IMG/VR virus record: IMGVR_UViG_3300047548_001253
Span: 1-34,240 of that record
DNA from: a virus
Strand: one strand, 5' to 3'
DNA length: 34,240 nt
The translations under genes and the position numbers were made by a program. Numbering within the stretch: position 1 is the first letter of the stretch; each line of letters starts with the position of its first letter. Under the pieces are notes generated by a model, which saw nothing but the letters and a program-made list of their open reading frames with translations, was not told the DNA's origin and did no database searches. Below are positions 1 through 6,995 of this stretch, in pieces.

Positions 1-1
1 C

Positions 2-1918
2 TACCAGATCACCACGGTGATGGAGGAGTACACGCCCGACTTCGACCAGCTCCTGTTCTACGTCGGCTACGGCGGCTCTGCGTTCAAGAAGGTCTACTAC
101 GACTATGACAAGGGCCGCATGGTCAGCAAGCTGATCCTGCCCGACAACCTGTACATCCCCTACAACGGCTCCAGCGTGATGAGCGAGTGCCCTCGTATCA
201 CGCACATCGTGCCGATGACCGTCAACGAGTACAAGAAGGCCGTGCTGCGCGGTCAGTACCTCGACAACGCCCAGGAGCGCTCCACGGCTGACGTTGGCAA
301 CAACATCATCCAGAAGGAAACCGACCGCGTCACCAAGATCGTGCCCAATGCGGACGACGAGGAGATGGAACTGCTCGAGTTCCAGGTCGACTATGACCTT
401 ATGGGCTTTGAGCACAAGGATGACGACGGCGAAGCCACAGGCATCAAGCTGCCCTACATCATCACGATCGATCGCACCTCTGGCGCCACCGTTGGCGTGC
501 GTCGCAACTGGAAGGAAGGCAACGAGCTCTATCGCCGCAAGCAGTACTACGTGCACTACGTGCTGGTTCAGGGCCTGGGCGCCTATGGCCTAGGCTTCCT
601 GCACCTGGTGGGCGGCCTGAGCCAGGCAGCCACCTCTGCTCTGCGTCAGATGCTGGACGCAGGCACACTCGTGAACCTGCCTGCTGGCTTCAAGGCCAAG
701 GGCGCACGTATCATGAACGATGACGTGCCGCTGCAGCCGGGCGAGTTCCGTGACATTGACGCGGGGGGCCAGGAGCTCACCCAGACGCTCATGCCACTGC
801 CGTATAAGGAGCCCAGCCAGACGCTGTTCGCGCTGCTCGGTTTCTGCGCCGATGCAGGCCGCCGCCTGGCCAGCGTCACCGACATGCAGGTAGGCGACAG
901 CAATCAGAACGCCGCCGTGGGCACCACGATCGCGCTGCTCGAGAAGGGCGGCCAGGTCATGTCGTCCATCCACAAGCGCCTGCACTACGCTCAGCGCATC
1001 GAATTCAAGCTGCTGGCCGAGGGCTTTGCAGAGAGCCTGCCTGACGAGTATCCGTACGATGTGCCCGGCGAGAGCCGCACGATCAAGAAGAAGGACTTTG
1101 ACGATCGCATCGATGTGCTGCCGGTCTCTGATCCCAACATCTTCTCTGTGGCCCAGCGCATCACCATGGCGCAGACACAGCTGCAGCTCGCTCAGAGCAA
1201 CCCGCAGATGCACAACATGTACGAGGCCTATCGCCGCATGTATGAGGCAATCGGGGTGCGCGACATCGACCAGATTCTCAATACGCAGAACGTCGACAAG
1301 CCCAAGGACCCTGCCAGCGAGAACGCTCAGGCCCTGGACGGCTCGCCGCTCAAAGCATTTGCTGGCCAGCAGCACGATGCACACATCATGTCGCACATAC
1401 TGTTTGGCCTGTCGCCCATGCTGGCAAGCATGCCGCAGGTCGCGGTCAACGTGCAAAAACACATCTTTGAGCACATCCGCCTCAAGGCCGAAGAGCAGGT
1501 CGAAGCCGAGCTGTTCCAGCAGTACGGCACCGACCCCGACAAGCTCGTGTCTGCCCTGCAGCGTGAGGCCATGATTGCGCTCAAGACGGTCGAGTACTAC
1601 CAACAGGCCAAGGAACTGCAATCGCAGCTCATGGGTCCGCAGGAAGATCCTCTGGTCAAGGTCAAGGAGCAGGAGATCCAGGCTCGCTCCGCCGCCGACC
1701 AGGCCAAGGACCAGAACGAAAAAGCCCGCATCCAGCTCGAAGGCATGCGGGTCCAGGGCGATCAACAAATCGACCAGGCCAAGTTGGCCCTGGATGCCCA
1801 GAAACTGCAGCAACAAGGAGCCAAAGATGCAACGCAAGCCAGCCAGGCCGCCCAAAACGCCCGCCTCCAAGCAATCTCAAAAGCCAGTCAAGGCCGCAAC
1901 CAAAGCCCCCGAGCCTAA
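2..1918 (+). CDS. Portal protein (5'-truncated by the window edge)
   Basis: The reading frame is open to the first base, so the true start lies upstream; an in-frame GTG at 17 is not taken as a start. The product would form the dodecameric portal ring at one capsid vertex, through which DNA is packaged and ejected. The visible 639 residues carry the VGYGGSAFKKVYYD segment typical of the long portals of podovirus-type phages. A mixed alpha/beta body follows, then a long charged Gln-, Lys- and Ala-rich C-terminal helix (about the last 120 residues) that should be coiled coil, as in portal barrels. Gene order (portal, small genes, scaffold, capsid) supports the call. Terminase is expected just upstream, outside the window. 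The last 92 bases also encode a second ORF in another frame. Family call is from sequence recognition, not a search. Confidence 0.9.
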   Translation, partial: YQITTVMEEYTPDFDQLLFYVGYGGSAFKKVYYDYDKGRMVSKLILPDNLYIPYNGSSVMSECPRITHIVPMTVNEYKKAVLRGQYLDNAQERSTADVGNNIIQKETDRVTKIVPNADDEEMELLEFQVDYDLMGFEHKDDDGEATGIKLPYIITIDRTSGATVGVRRNWKEGNELYRRKQYYVHYVLVQGLGAYGLGFLHLVGGLSQAATSALRQMLDAGTLVNLPAGFKAKGARIMNDDVPLQPGEFRDIDAGGQELTQTLMPLPYKEPSQTLFALLGFCADAGRRLASVTDMQVGDSNQNAAVGTTIALLEKGGQVMSSIHKRLHYAQRIEFKLLAEGFAESLPDEYPYDVPGESRTIKKKDFDDRIDVLPVSDPNIFSVAQRITMAQTQLQLAQSNPQMHNMYEAYRRMYEAIGVRDIDQILNTQNVDKPKDPASENAQALDGSPLKAFAGQQHDAHIMSHILFGLSPMLASMPQVAVNVQKHIFEHIRLKAEEQVEAELFQQYGTDPDKLVSALQREAMIALKTVEYYQQAKELQSQLMGPQEDPLVKVKEQEIQARSAADQAKDQNEKARIQLEGMRVQGDQQIDQAKLALDAQKLQQQGAKDATQASQAAQNARLQAISKASQGRNQSPRA

Positions 1919-1970
1919 GAAAACGTACGTTTATCGCAAAGATGCGTTCAACAAGGTATTGATTACGTAA
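1827..1970 (+). CDS. Small basic protein overlapping the portal 3' end
   Basis: A 47-residue ORF starts inside the portal gene in a different frame and continues 52 bases past its stop. Its ATG is preceded by AAGGAG (1815-1820) at a spacing of 6 bases, a strong ribosome binding site that the portal frame does not need. The product is rich in Lys, Arg, Pro and Ala in its first 33 residues and ends in KKTYVYRKDAFNKVLIT, a normal-looking tail encoded mostly beyond the overlap. No family is recognised. The composition resembles other tiny basic proteins in this window, so nucleic-acid binding or a head-interior role is possible but unproven. Alternatively it is a frame-shifted extension of the portal, or not expressed. 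Confidence 0.55.
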   Translation: MQRKPARPPKTPASKQSQKPVKAATKAPEPKKTYVYRKDAFNKVLIT

Positions 1971-1986
1971 CCAAAGGGTGCATAAT
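1959..1986 (+). promoter_or_regulatory. Candidate sigma70 promoter after the portal gene
   Basis: TTGATT (1959-1964), a 16-base spacer and CATAAT (1981-1986) give 4/6 and 5/6 matches to the sigma70 boxes. Transcription would start near 1993 and serve the small helical protein, GroES, scaffold and capsid genes. The -10 box lies within a short hairpin (1976-1992). Prediction by eye only. Confidence 0.4.
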
Positions 1987-2023
1987 GCACCCACAGCCCT
2001 CAGACAGGGGTCCTATCTGTCTG
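1976..2023 (+). other. Two tandem hairpins in the portal-downstream gap
   Basis: Two perfect 7-bp inverted repeats sit side by side: GGGTGCA (1976-1982) with TGCACCC (1986-1992), loop TAA; and CAGACAG (2001-2007) with CTGTCTG (2017-2023), loop of 9 bases. Neither is followed by a T-run, so they do not look like intrinsic terminators. In the transcript they would stand directly upstream of the ribosome binding site of the gene at 2041, where processing or translational control is possible. Confidence 0.45.
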
Positions 2024-2040
2024 CTTCATCGGAGTAATCC

Positions 2041-2226
2041 ATGCTTGAGTTTGCTGAAAGAGTGCTGGTAGCCATTCGAGGCCTGCGTCGCCAGACGGAG
2101 GAATTCGTGGCCAACGGCAATGTGAAGGACATGGAGCAGTATCGGTTCCTGATGGGACGCCTTGAGGGCTACAAGTTTGTTGAGATGGAAATCCAAAACC
2201 TTCTTGACAAAAACCAAGACCTATAA
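2041..2226 (+). CDS. Small conserved helical phage protein
   Basis: This 61-residue ORF has a GGAG site (2031-2034) at normal spacing and sits nine bases before the GroES gene. The product is almost entirely alpha-helical: an N-terminal amphipathic helix with RGLRRQTEEF, then a conserved-looking MEQYRFLMGRLEGYKFVEME core and a C-terminal LLDKNQDL. Short proteins of this type, with a QYR-x5-G-x-L-x-G/S core, are common next to head genes of aquatic podophages. Their function is unknown. Its place between portal and scaffold suggests a small head-associated or assembly role; that is inference. Confidence 0.75.
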   Translation: MLEFAERVLVAIRGLRRQTEEFVANGNVKDMEQYRFLMGRLEGYKFVEMEIQNLLDKNQDL

Positions 2227-2235
2227 GGAGTCCCT

Positions 2236-2700
2236 ATGATGGAAACAACTGAGATGACTGCACTGGAGAGAAAGTGGGCGGAGGAAGCAGCCGCGCACGT
2301 TCCTGAGCTTGACGATGCTTATGACAAAGAGGGCAGCCTCGATGTCACCAAGATCGAGCAAAGCGTTCTTGATCGCATGCCCGTCCCTACCGGGTGGCGC
2401 ATCATCATCCTGCCCTACCGCGGGGCAGAAAAGACCAAAGGTGGCATTGTGCTGGCAGACCAGACCCGCTCGCGTGAGCAAGCGGCTACGGTATGCGGCT
2501 ATGTGCTGTCTGTTGGACCTCTTGCCTACGCCGATGAGGGCAAGTTCCCCACCGGTCCGTGGTGCAAAAAAGGTGACTGGATTGTCTTTGGCCGTTACGC
2601 AGGCGCCCGCCTGCCGATCGACGGAGGCGAGATCCGGATCATCAATGATGATGAAGTGCTGGCAACGATCCAGAACCCCGAAGACATCCTTCACATGTGA
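2236..2700 (+). CDS. groES: GroES-like co-chaperonin (Cpn10)
   Basis: The product should cap a GroEL-type chaperonin chamber so that a bulky phage protein, most likely capsid, can fold. Residues about 48-150 follow the GroES fold: TGWRIIILPYRG matches the first strand (as in DRVIVKR), and EKTKGGIVLADQ (65-76) is the mobile loop with the GG-I-V-L tripeptide that docks onto GroEL. GYVLSVGP matches GEVLAVG, GDWIVFGRYAG matches GDIVIFNDGYG, and DDEVLATI matches the closing strand. A 47-residue, partly acidic N-terminal extension is not part of bacterial GroES. The start ATG follows AAGGAG (2225-2230); a second ATG lies one codon on. No GroEL is present in the window, so the host chaperonin is the likely partner, as for phage T4 gp31. 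It stands directly upstream of scaffold and capsid genes. Confidence 0.88.
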   Translation: MMETTEMTALERKWAEEAAAHVPELDDAYDKEGSLDVTKIEQSVLDRMPVPTGWRIIILPYRGAEKTKGGIVLADQTRSREQAATVCGYVLSVGPLAYADEGKFPTGPWCKKGDWIVFGRYAGARLPIDGGEIRIINDDEVLATIQNPEDILHM

Positions 2701-2708
2701 GGTAAGCA

Positions 2709-3653
2709 ATGGCAACTGCGATGAATGACGACCAGCTCGAATTCGATCTGGGCGAAGGCGAAAAGGCCACAACCGTTTCGCTGGGCGAAGAGCCCGAAAA
2801 CAAACAGGAAGAGCAGGCAGCGCCTGCCCCTGAACAACCTGCCGCCCGTACGGACCAGCAGGAGCATGCTGATGAGCTCAGCAGCGTCAATGATGCGGTT
2901 CAAAAGCGCATCGCCAAGCTCACTGCCAAAATGCGCGAAGCCGAGCGCCGCGAACAGGCCGCCCTGGAATATGCCAAGGGCCTGCAGTCGCAGGCGCAGG
3001 AGCTTCAGCAGCGTCTGGTGCACACCGATTACAGTCGCCTAAACGAAGCCAAGGTTCGCTTGGAGACGCAACAGACACAGCTGCGCCAGATCATTGCCAA
3101 GGCGCGTGAAGAAGGCGATCTCAACACGGAAATAGAAGCTCAGGAGCGCCTGGCCACTCTGTTGCAGGAAAAGGGTCAGGTATCGCAGTGGCTTCAGCAG
3201 CAGGAAGCGGCTCGTCAGCGTCCTGCGCAAGAGCAGCCTGTACAGCAGGCCGTTCAGCAGCGCCAGCAGCCAAAAGCCGCGGCACCTGATCCTCGCGCTG
3301 AGGACTGGGCAGCCAAGAATGAATGGTTTGGCCAGAACCGCGTGATGACCTACGCAGCCTGGGGTATCCATCAAGACCTGATCGAAAGAGAAGGTGTTGA
3401 CCCCAATTCCGACGAATACTATACTGAACTGGATCGAAGAATTCGGGAGGAGTTCCCGAAACACTTCGCGGGCGATCAATCGTCCAACCAACCAACCAGA
3501 CAACAGCGTGTCGCGCCTGCTGTTGCACCTGCCTCCCGGAGTTCCGGAATCAATAGTGCGCGCCGAACTGTCCGGCTTTCGCCGAGTCAGGTTGCCATTG
3601 CAAAGAAGCTGGGTGTACCTCTTGAAGAGTATGCCAAGTACGTGAAGGAGTAA
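2709..3653 (+). CDS. Scaffolding / capsid assembly protein
   Basis: A 314-residue protein two genes ahead of the decoration and capsid genes, the usual scaffold position. The first 55 residues are acidic and low-complexity. Residues about 60-190 are a long Ala/Gln/Glu/Arg coiled coil, followed by a Gln/Pro-rich linker. A folded segment around EDWAAKNEWFGQNRVMTYAA follows, then a second linker. The basic, helical C-terminus ends VRLSPSQVAIAKKLGVPL and resembles the capsid-binding tail of other phage scaffolds. No protease active-site motif is seen here or nearby, so the scaffold may leave the prohead intact, as in P22. A second ATG four codons downstream is possible, but the first has a GAGG site. 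Confidence 0.78.
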   Translation: MATAMNDDQLEFDLGEGEKATTVSLGEEPENKQEEQAAPAPEQPAARTDQQEHADELSSVNDAVQKRIAKLTAKMREAERREQAALEYAKGLQSQAQELQQRLVHTDYSRLNEAKVRLETQQTQLRQIIAKAREEGDLNTEIEAQERLATLLQEKGQVSQWLQQQEAARQRPAQEQPVQQAVQQRQQPKAAAPDPRAEDWAAKNEWFGQNRVMTYAAWGIHQDLIEREGVDPNSDEYYTELDRRIREEFPKHFAGDQSSNQPTRQQRVAPAVAPASRSSGINSARRTVRLSPSQVAIAKKLGVPLEEYAKYVKE

Positions 3654-3656
3654 GTC

Positions 3657-4136
3657 ATGAGCGAAAAAATCACTATCGACCGAGCCAGCCGTTCCGCCGA
3701 AAGCCGGGACAAAGAAGTTCGTCGCAAGCCGTGGCGTCCGCCTTCGCGTCTGGATGCACCTCCTGCCCCTGAAGGCTTCCAGTACCGTTGGATTCGTGCA
3801 GAAGTCAACGGCAATCTGGACAATCAGAACGTGTACAGCAAGATGCGTGAGGGCTACGAACTTGTTCGTCCCGAAAGCGTCCCTGAAGAGTATCGTGGGC
3901 TTCTGCCGACGATGGACGACGGCAAGCATGCCGGTGTCATCTCTGTGGGCGGCCTCTTGCTGGCCAAGATTCCGAAAGAGACTGTGGAAGAGCGTAATGC
4001 CTACTTCCGCCAGAAGGCGCAGGAACAGTTGCAGGCAGTGGACAACGAGATGATGCGTGAGAACGCACACTCTTCAATGCGAATCCAAACTCCCGAGCGG
4101 AGTTCGCGCACCACGTTCCGTCAGCCACAAGGCTGA
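3657..4136 (+). CDS. Conserved head-module protein of unknown function
   Basis: The 159-residue product starts three bases after the scaffold stop, with AGGAG inside the scaffold's last codons, so the two are translationally linked. It is basic at the start (KEVRRKPWRPPSRLDAPP) and has a compact core (EGFQYRWIRAEVNGNLDNQN, then VYSKMREGYELVRPE, then KHAGVISVGGLLLAKIPKET). A charged helix ends it. The short pattern W-x-R, D-N-x-N, EG-x-E-x-V and GLLLAKIP resembles conserved proteins that lie between scaffold and capsid genes in many aquatic phages. Their function is not known. A minor capsid or scaffold-partner role is inferred from position only. Confidence 0.75.
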   Translation: MSEKITIDRASRSAESRDKEVRRKPWRPPSRLDAPPAPEGFQYRWIRAEVNGNLDNQNVYSKMREGYELVRPESVPEEYRGLLPTMDDGKHAGVISVGGLLLAKIPKETVEERNAYFRQKAQEQLQAVDNEMMRENAHSSMRIQTPERSSRTTFRQPQG

Positions 4137-4163
4137 CAACCTTCCATCCTCTAGGAGATTCAA

Positions 4164-4751
4164 ATGGCAAACGTCAACAAGCCCTTTGGTCTGCGTCCGT
4201 CTGGCAACCTGTCTGCAACCGGTGCTCAAAAGCAATACGGTTACCAGATTGCCGACAACCAGCCCGGGGCAATTTTCCAGGGCGACCTGGTCGTAGTCTA
4301 TGACGGCTACATCATCAAGTACGACGCATCCACCCACGGCGCCCCCACCGGCGTCTTCAACGGCTGCCAGTACAACGACCCCACCCGTGCCAACAAGCCC
4401 ACTTGGAAGAACTACTACCCTGGTTCGATCAACGTGGAAATTGGCCAGATCGACTGCGAAGTCATCGACGACCCCAGCCAACTGTTCCTGGTTCAGGCTG
4501 ATGGCGTCATTGCCCAAGCTGATATCGGCAAGAACGCTGACCCCACCGCTGGTACCACCGGCAGCACGGTCAACGGCATCTCCGCCGGTACCCTGGACTC
4601 TGCGACCATCGACAAGACCCAGGCCCTGACCTTCAAAATCGTTGGCTTGTATCAAGCCCCCGGCAATGACCTGGGTGCCAATGCCATCGTCGTTGTCAAA
4701 CTCAATCAGCACCAATACGGCAGTGTTGGCGTTGCTTCTGAAGGAGCATAA
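4164..4751 (+). CDS. Head decoration-like virion protein
   Basis: A 195-residue protein immediately before the capsid gene, with AGGAG (4152-4156) ahead of its ATG. It opens MANVNKPFGLRPSGNLS, a start seen in head-associated proteins paired with the capsid gene in related phages. The rest is beta-rich, with many Gly, Thr, Asp and Asn residues and alternating hydrophobics (GDLVVVYDGYIIKY, GSINVEIGQIDCEVIDD, LTFKIVGLYQAPGND, NAIVVVKLNQHQY). There is no signal peptide or membrane segment. A capsid-surface decoration or stabilising role fits the position and fold type but is not proven. It ends two bases before the capsid start, so the two are likely made together. Confidence 0.65.
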   Translation: MANVNKPFGLRPSGNLSATGAQKQYGYQIADNQPGAIFQGDLVVVYDGYIIKYDASTHGAPTGVFNGCQYNDPTRANKPTWKNYYPGSINVEIGQIDCEVIDDPSQLFLVQADGVIAQADIGKNADPTAGTTGSTVNGISAGTLDSATIDKTQALTFKIVGLYQAPGNDLGANAIVVVKLNQHQYGSVGVASEGA

Positions 4752-4753
4752 CC

Positions 4754-5665
4754 ATGGCAATTACCCGTTCCCAACTCGTCAAAGAACTGGAGCCAGGCCT
4801 GAACGCACTGTTCGGTTTGGAGTACAAGCGCTACGAGAACGAACACGAAGAGATCTTCGCTATCGAGACCTCTGACCGTGCGTTCGAAGAAGAGGTCATG
4901 CTGACCGGCTTCAGTACCGCTCCGGTGAAGACTGAAGGTGCTGGTGTGGCGTACGACAACGCTGTTGAATCGTACACCGCTCGCTATACGCACGAGACCA
5001 TCGCCATGGCGTTCGCGCTGACTGAAGAAGCCGTTGAGGACAACCTCTACGACCGCCTGTCGGCTCGCTACACCAAGGCCCTGGCCCGTTCTATGGCTAA
5101 CACCAAGCAGGTCAAGGGCGCTTCCGTGCTGAACAACGCCTTCACTGGCGGCCAGTACGCCGGTGGCGACGGTGTGGCTCTGTGCTCGACACAGCACCCC
5201 ACCGCCATGGGTCCCGACTTCGCCAACCGTCCGCTGGTCCCTGCTGACCTGAACGAGACCTCTCTCGAACAGGGCATCATCGACATCGCAGCGTTCACTG
5301 ACGAACGTGGCCTGAAGGTCGCTCTGACCGCTCGCAAGATGATCGTTCCGAAGGAGCTGCAGTTCACTGCTGAGCGCCTGATGAAGAGCACCCTGCGCAC
5401 CGCTACGGCTGACAACGATATCAGCGCGATCAAGTCCATGGGCCTGATCCCCGAAGGTTACGCTGTCAACCATTACCTGACCGACTCGGACGCCTGGTTC
5501 CTGATTACCGACGCCCCCAACGGTCTGAAGATGTTCGAGCGTTCGCCGATCAAAACCGCCTTCGAAGGCGATTTCGACACCGGCAACGTGCGCTACAAGG
5601 CCCGCGAGCGTTACAGCTTCGGCTGGTCTGACCCGCGTGGCATCTACGGTTCTCCCGGCGCCTAA
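4754..5665 (+). CDS. Major capsid protein (HK97 fold, Mu gpT-like)
   Basis: This 303-residue protein is the likely shell subunit. The N-terminal LVKELEPGLNALFGLEYKRY helix, the segment SYTARYTHETIAMAFALTEE, and the HPTA box (residues 148-151) followed by LNETSLEQGIIDI and KVALTARKMIVPKEL match the order of conserved blocks in Mu gpT-type HK97-fold capsids. The C-terminus (DTGNVRYKARERYSFGWSDP) matches the usual closing P-domain strands. A GAAGGAG site precedes the ATG. There is no cleavable delta domain or protease gene nearby, consistent with a separate scaffold. The gene is followed after 19 bases by a strong terminator, as expected for a very highly expressed gene. Confidence 0.9.
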   Translation: MAITRSQLVKELEPGLNALFGLEYKRYENEHEEIFAIETSDRAFEEEVMLTGFSTAPVKTEGAGVAYDNAVESYTARYTHETIAMAFALTEEAVEDNLYDRLSARYTKALARSMANTKQVKGASVLNNAFTGGQYAGGDGVALCSTQHPTAMGPDFANRPLVPADLNETSLEQGIIDIAAFTDERGLKVALTARKMIVPKELQFTAERLMKSTLRTATADNDISAIKSMGLIPEGYAVNHYLTDSDAWFLITDAPNGLKMFERSPIKTAFEGDFDTGNVRYKARERYSFGWSDPRGIYGSPGA

Positions 5666-5684
5666 TCCGCCCAGGAAAATCACG

Positions 5685-5713
5685 AAAGGGGGCCTTGTGC
5701 CCCCTTTTCTTTT
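5685..5713 (+). terminator. Rho-independent terminator after the capsid gene
   Basis: AAAGGGGG (5685-5692) pairs perfectly with CCCCCTTT (5700-5707) around a 7-base loop, and the T-rich tract TTTTCTTTT runs to 5713. It lies 19 bases past the capsid stop and would end or dampen transcription of the head module. Confidence 0.85.
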
Positions 5714-5723
5714 GGGGTATATT
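5695..5723 (+). promoter_or_regulatory. Candidate promoter overlapping the capsid terminator
   Basis: TTGTGC (5695-5700), a 17-base spacer and TATATT (5718-5723) resemble sigma70 boxes. The -35 box lies in the terminator loop, so the head transcript would stop just where the next one starts. About 90 bases of leader then precede the gene at 5817. Seen by eye; not a strong -35 match. Confidence 0.4.
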
Positions 5724-5816
5724 GGCCCCATCCCGGGGTTATCCGGTGTTCTGACAGGTCCCGGCCTGACGACATGCAGACAGAGCACCACCAACACTCG
5801 CATGTGAGGACTTAAA

Positions 5817-6236
5817 ATGGCTAAAACCACCTTCTCCGGCCCGGTATTCTCCCTGGCAGGCTTCGGCAACCCCATCCGCTACATCACCGCTGCTGATCCC
5901 GCAACCGTGGACATCCAGCCCGGCGACCAGATCGTGATCCTGTCTGTAGCTGACGGCGGCCCCGCTTCTGTAACCCTGCGCCTGCCCGAAGTGTTCACTA
6001 CTGATGGCCAGCCCTTCAACATCGTCAACGCCGATCCCCGTTTCGTGGGCGTGCGTGGCTACATCCTGAACTACGGCGGTGCTGCCCATACCCTGATCGG
6101 TACTAACAGCCAGCCCGTCAACGGTGGTGCAAACGGCGTCGTGATCGCTGCCACCACCGCTGTCCAGTACGCTGGTAACGGCAACCCCACCGCCGCTTGG
6201 TCCGCTGTTGAGTCTGACCTCTGCGCCACCGTCTGA
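5817..6236 (+). CDS. Small beta-rich virion protein, unknown
   Basis: A 139-residue protein with a good GAGGA site. It begins MAKTTFSGPVFSLAGFGNP and alternates short beta strands with Gly/Asn/Ala turns (GDQIVILSVADGG, PFNIVNADPRFVGVRGYI). No Cys-rich, catalytic or membrane motif is visible. The opening is of the kind found in small capsid-associated proteins encoded just after the major capsid gene. It heads a new transcription unit (terminator and promoter-like site upstream) and ends 12 bases before the next small structural gene. A head-surface or head-fibre role is inferred; the function is unknown. Confidence 0.7.
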   Translation: MAKTTFSGPVFSLAGFGNPIRYITAADPATVDIQPGDQIVILSVADGGPASVTLRLPEVFTTDGQPFNIVNADPRFVGVRGYILNYGGAAHTLIGTNSQPVNGGANGVVIAATTAVQYAGNGNPTAAWSAVESDLCATV

Positions 6237-6248
6237 TAGGAGGCCATC

Positions 6249-6542
6249 ATGGGCTTTCAATATGACGTAAAAGCGAAAACGATGACGGGTACAGGTGCCA
6301 CAGGCATTGGTACCCCTCGTGCTCGCATCAAATCGGTCTACGCTTTGCTGGGGAATGCCCCTGGCTCGGTGTCCTTTAAGGACGGTGGTACGGGCGGTGC
6401 TGAATTACTGAAGTTCGACACCCCGGCTAACACTGCCACGGGCTACATGTACGCACTGCTGCCTTCGGACGGCGTGCTATTTGAAGCAGATCCGTACCTC
6501 ACTCTCACGAACGTCACTTCGGTCACGTTCATCTACGGCTAA
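6249..6542 (+). CDS. Small beta-rich virion protein, unknown
   Basis: A 97-residue protein with TAGGAGG ahead of its ATG. The segment MGFQYDVKAKTMTGTGATG, then RARIKSVYALLGNAPGSVSF and KDGGTGGAELLKFDTPANT, has the strand-turn pattern of a compact beta-sandwich. The C-terminus (YLTLTNVTSVTFIYG) is a final strand. Proteins of this size and pattern are often found beside capsid genes of aquatic phages and are presumed to be virion components. It is transcribed with its neighbours on both sides, 12 bases after the previous gene and 10 before the next. No enzymatic motif is seen. Confidence 0.7.
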   Translation: MGFQYDVKAKTMTGTGATGIGTPRARIKSVYALLGNAPGSVSFKDGGTGGAELLKFDTPANTATGYMYALLPSDGVLFEADPYLTLTNVTSVTFIYG

Positions 6543-6552
6543 GGAGTCCACT

Positions 6553-6738
6553 ATGGGACGCGCAGCAAAAATGGCGATTGACCAGTACCAGGGCGAAGTG
6601 CAGCCCGGTGCCAACAAGCAGGACATGTCCAAGGGCGGTCCGGAGCAGACTCCTCGCAAGAACTACCAAAAGCCTTCGGCTTCTGTGGCTCCTCGTGGCG
6701 TGGGCGTTGCTCGCAATAAACAGTGCAAGATGTACTGA
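6553..6738 (+). CDS. Tiny basic protein with RGVGxAR C-terminus
   Basis: A 61-residue protein. The frame opens upstream at 6481, but the ATG at 6553 is chosen because AAGGAG (6541-6546) precedes it and the longer version would overlap the previous gene. It is hydrophilic, Lys-, Gln- and Pro-rich and probably disordered (MGRAAKMAIDQYQGEVQPGA, later GPEQTPRKNYQKPS). The end is RGVGVARNKQCKMY, which resembles the end of the protein at 7628-8041 (RGVGAARARVARIY). Function unknown. Its position among head genes suggests a virion or assembly peptide. Confidence 0.7.
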   Translation: MGRAAKMAIDQYQGEVQPGANKQDMSKGGPEQTPRKNYQKPSASVAPRGVGVARNKQCKMY

Positions 6739-6740
6739 TC

Positions 6741-6995
6741 ATGGCGAAGTCTCCTGCTTGGCAGCGTAAGGAAGGCAAAGATCCCAAAGGGGGTCTGAAT
6801 GCCAAGGGCAGGGCTTCGGCCAAGGCCCAGGGCATGAACCTGAAGCCTCCGGCTCCCAGCCCCAAGACGAAGAAGGATGCGGCTCGTAAAAAGTCGTATT
6901 GCGCTCGCTCGGCGGGGCAGGCCAAAATGTTTCCGGAGGCTGCCAAAGATCCGGATAGCCGATTGAATAAGGCCAGGCGAGCATGGAAGTGTTGA
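6741..6995 (+). CDS. Small basic conserved phage protein (DUF6321-like)
   Basis: An 84-residue, strongly basic protein starting two bases after the previous stop. The run MAKSPAWQRKEGKDPKGG, then LNAKGRASAKAQG, AARKKSYCARSAGQ and the closing DPDSRLNKARRAWKC match a widespread small phage family that I know as DUF6321 (name from memory). These proteins are found in many cyanophages and other aquatic phages, and their function is unknown. The basic composition and the single conserved KKS-x-CAR core suggest nucleic-acid contact. No secretion or membrane signal is seen. Its last 13 bases overlap the endonuclease gene that follows. Confidence 0.78.
   Translation: MAKSPAWQRKEGKDPKGGLNAKGRASAKAQGMNLKPPAPSPKTKKDAARKKSYCARSAGQAKMFPEAAKDPDSRLNKARRAWKC

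Noticed and set aside
590-1870. 426-codon open frame on the - strand opposite the portal gene
   Set aside because: It mirrors the portal gene codon for codon, has Leu/Val/Gly-biased composition and no ribosome binding site of its own; it is a shadow caused by the strong codon bias of the portal gene.
1827-1918. Programmed frameshift joining the portal to the small downstream frame
   Set aside because: No slippery heptamer was noticed near the portal end, and the second frame has its own Shine-Dalgarno site and ATG; an independent start is simpler.
2709-5665. Prohead protease in the head module
   Set aside because: None of the proteins between portal and capsid shows Ser-His or ClpP-like protease motifs; assembly with an uncleaved scaffold is more likely.
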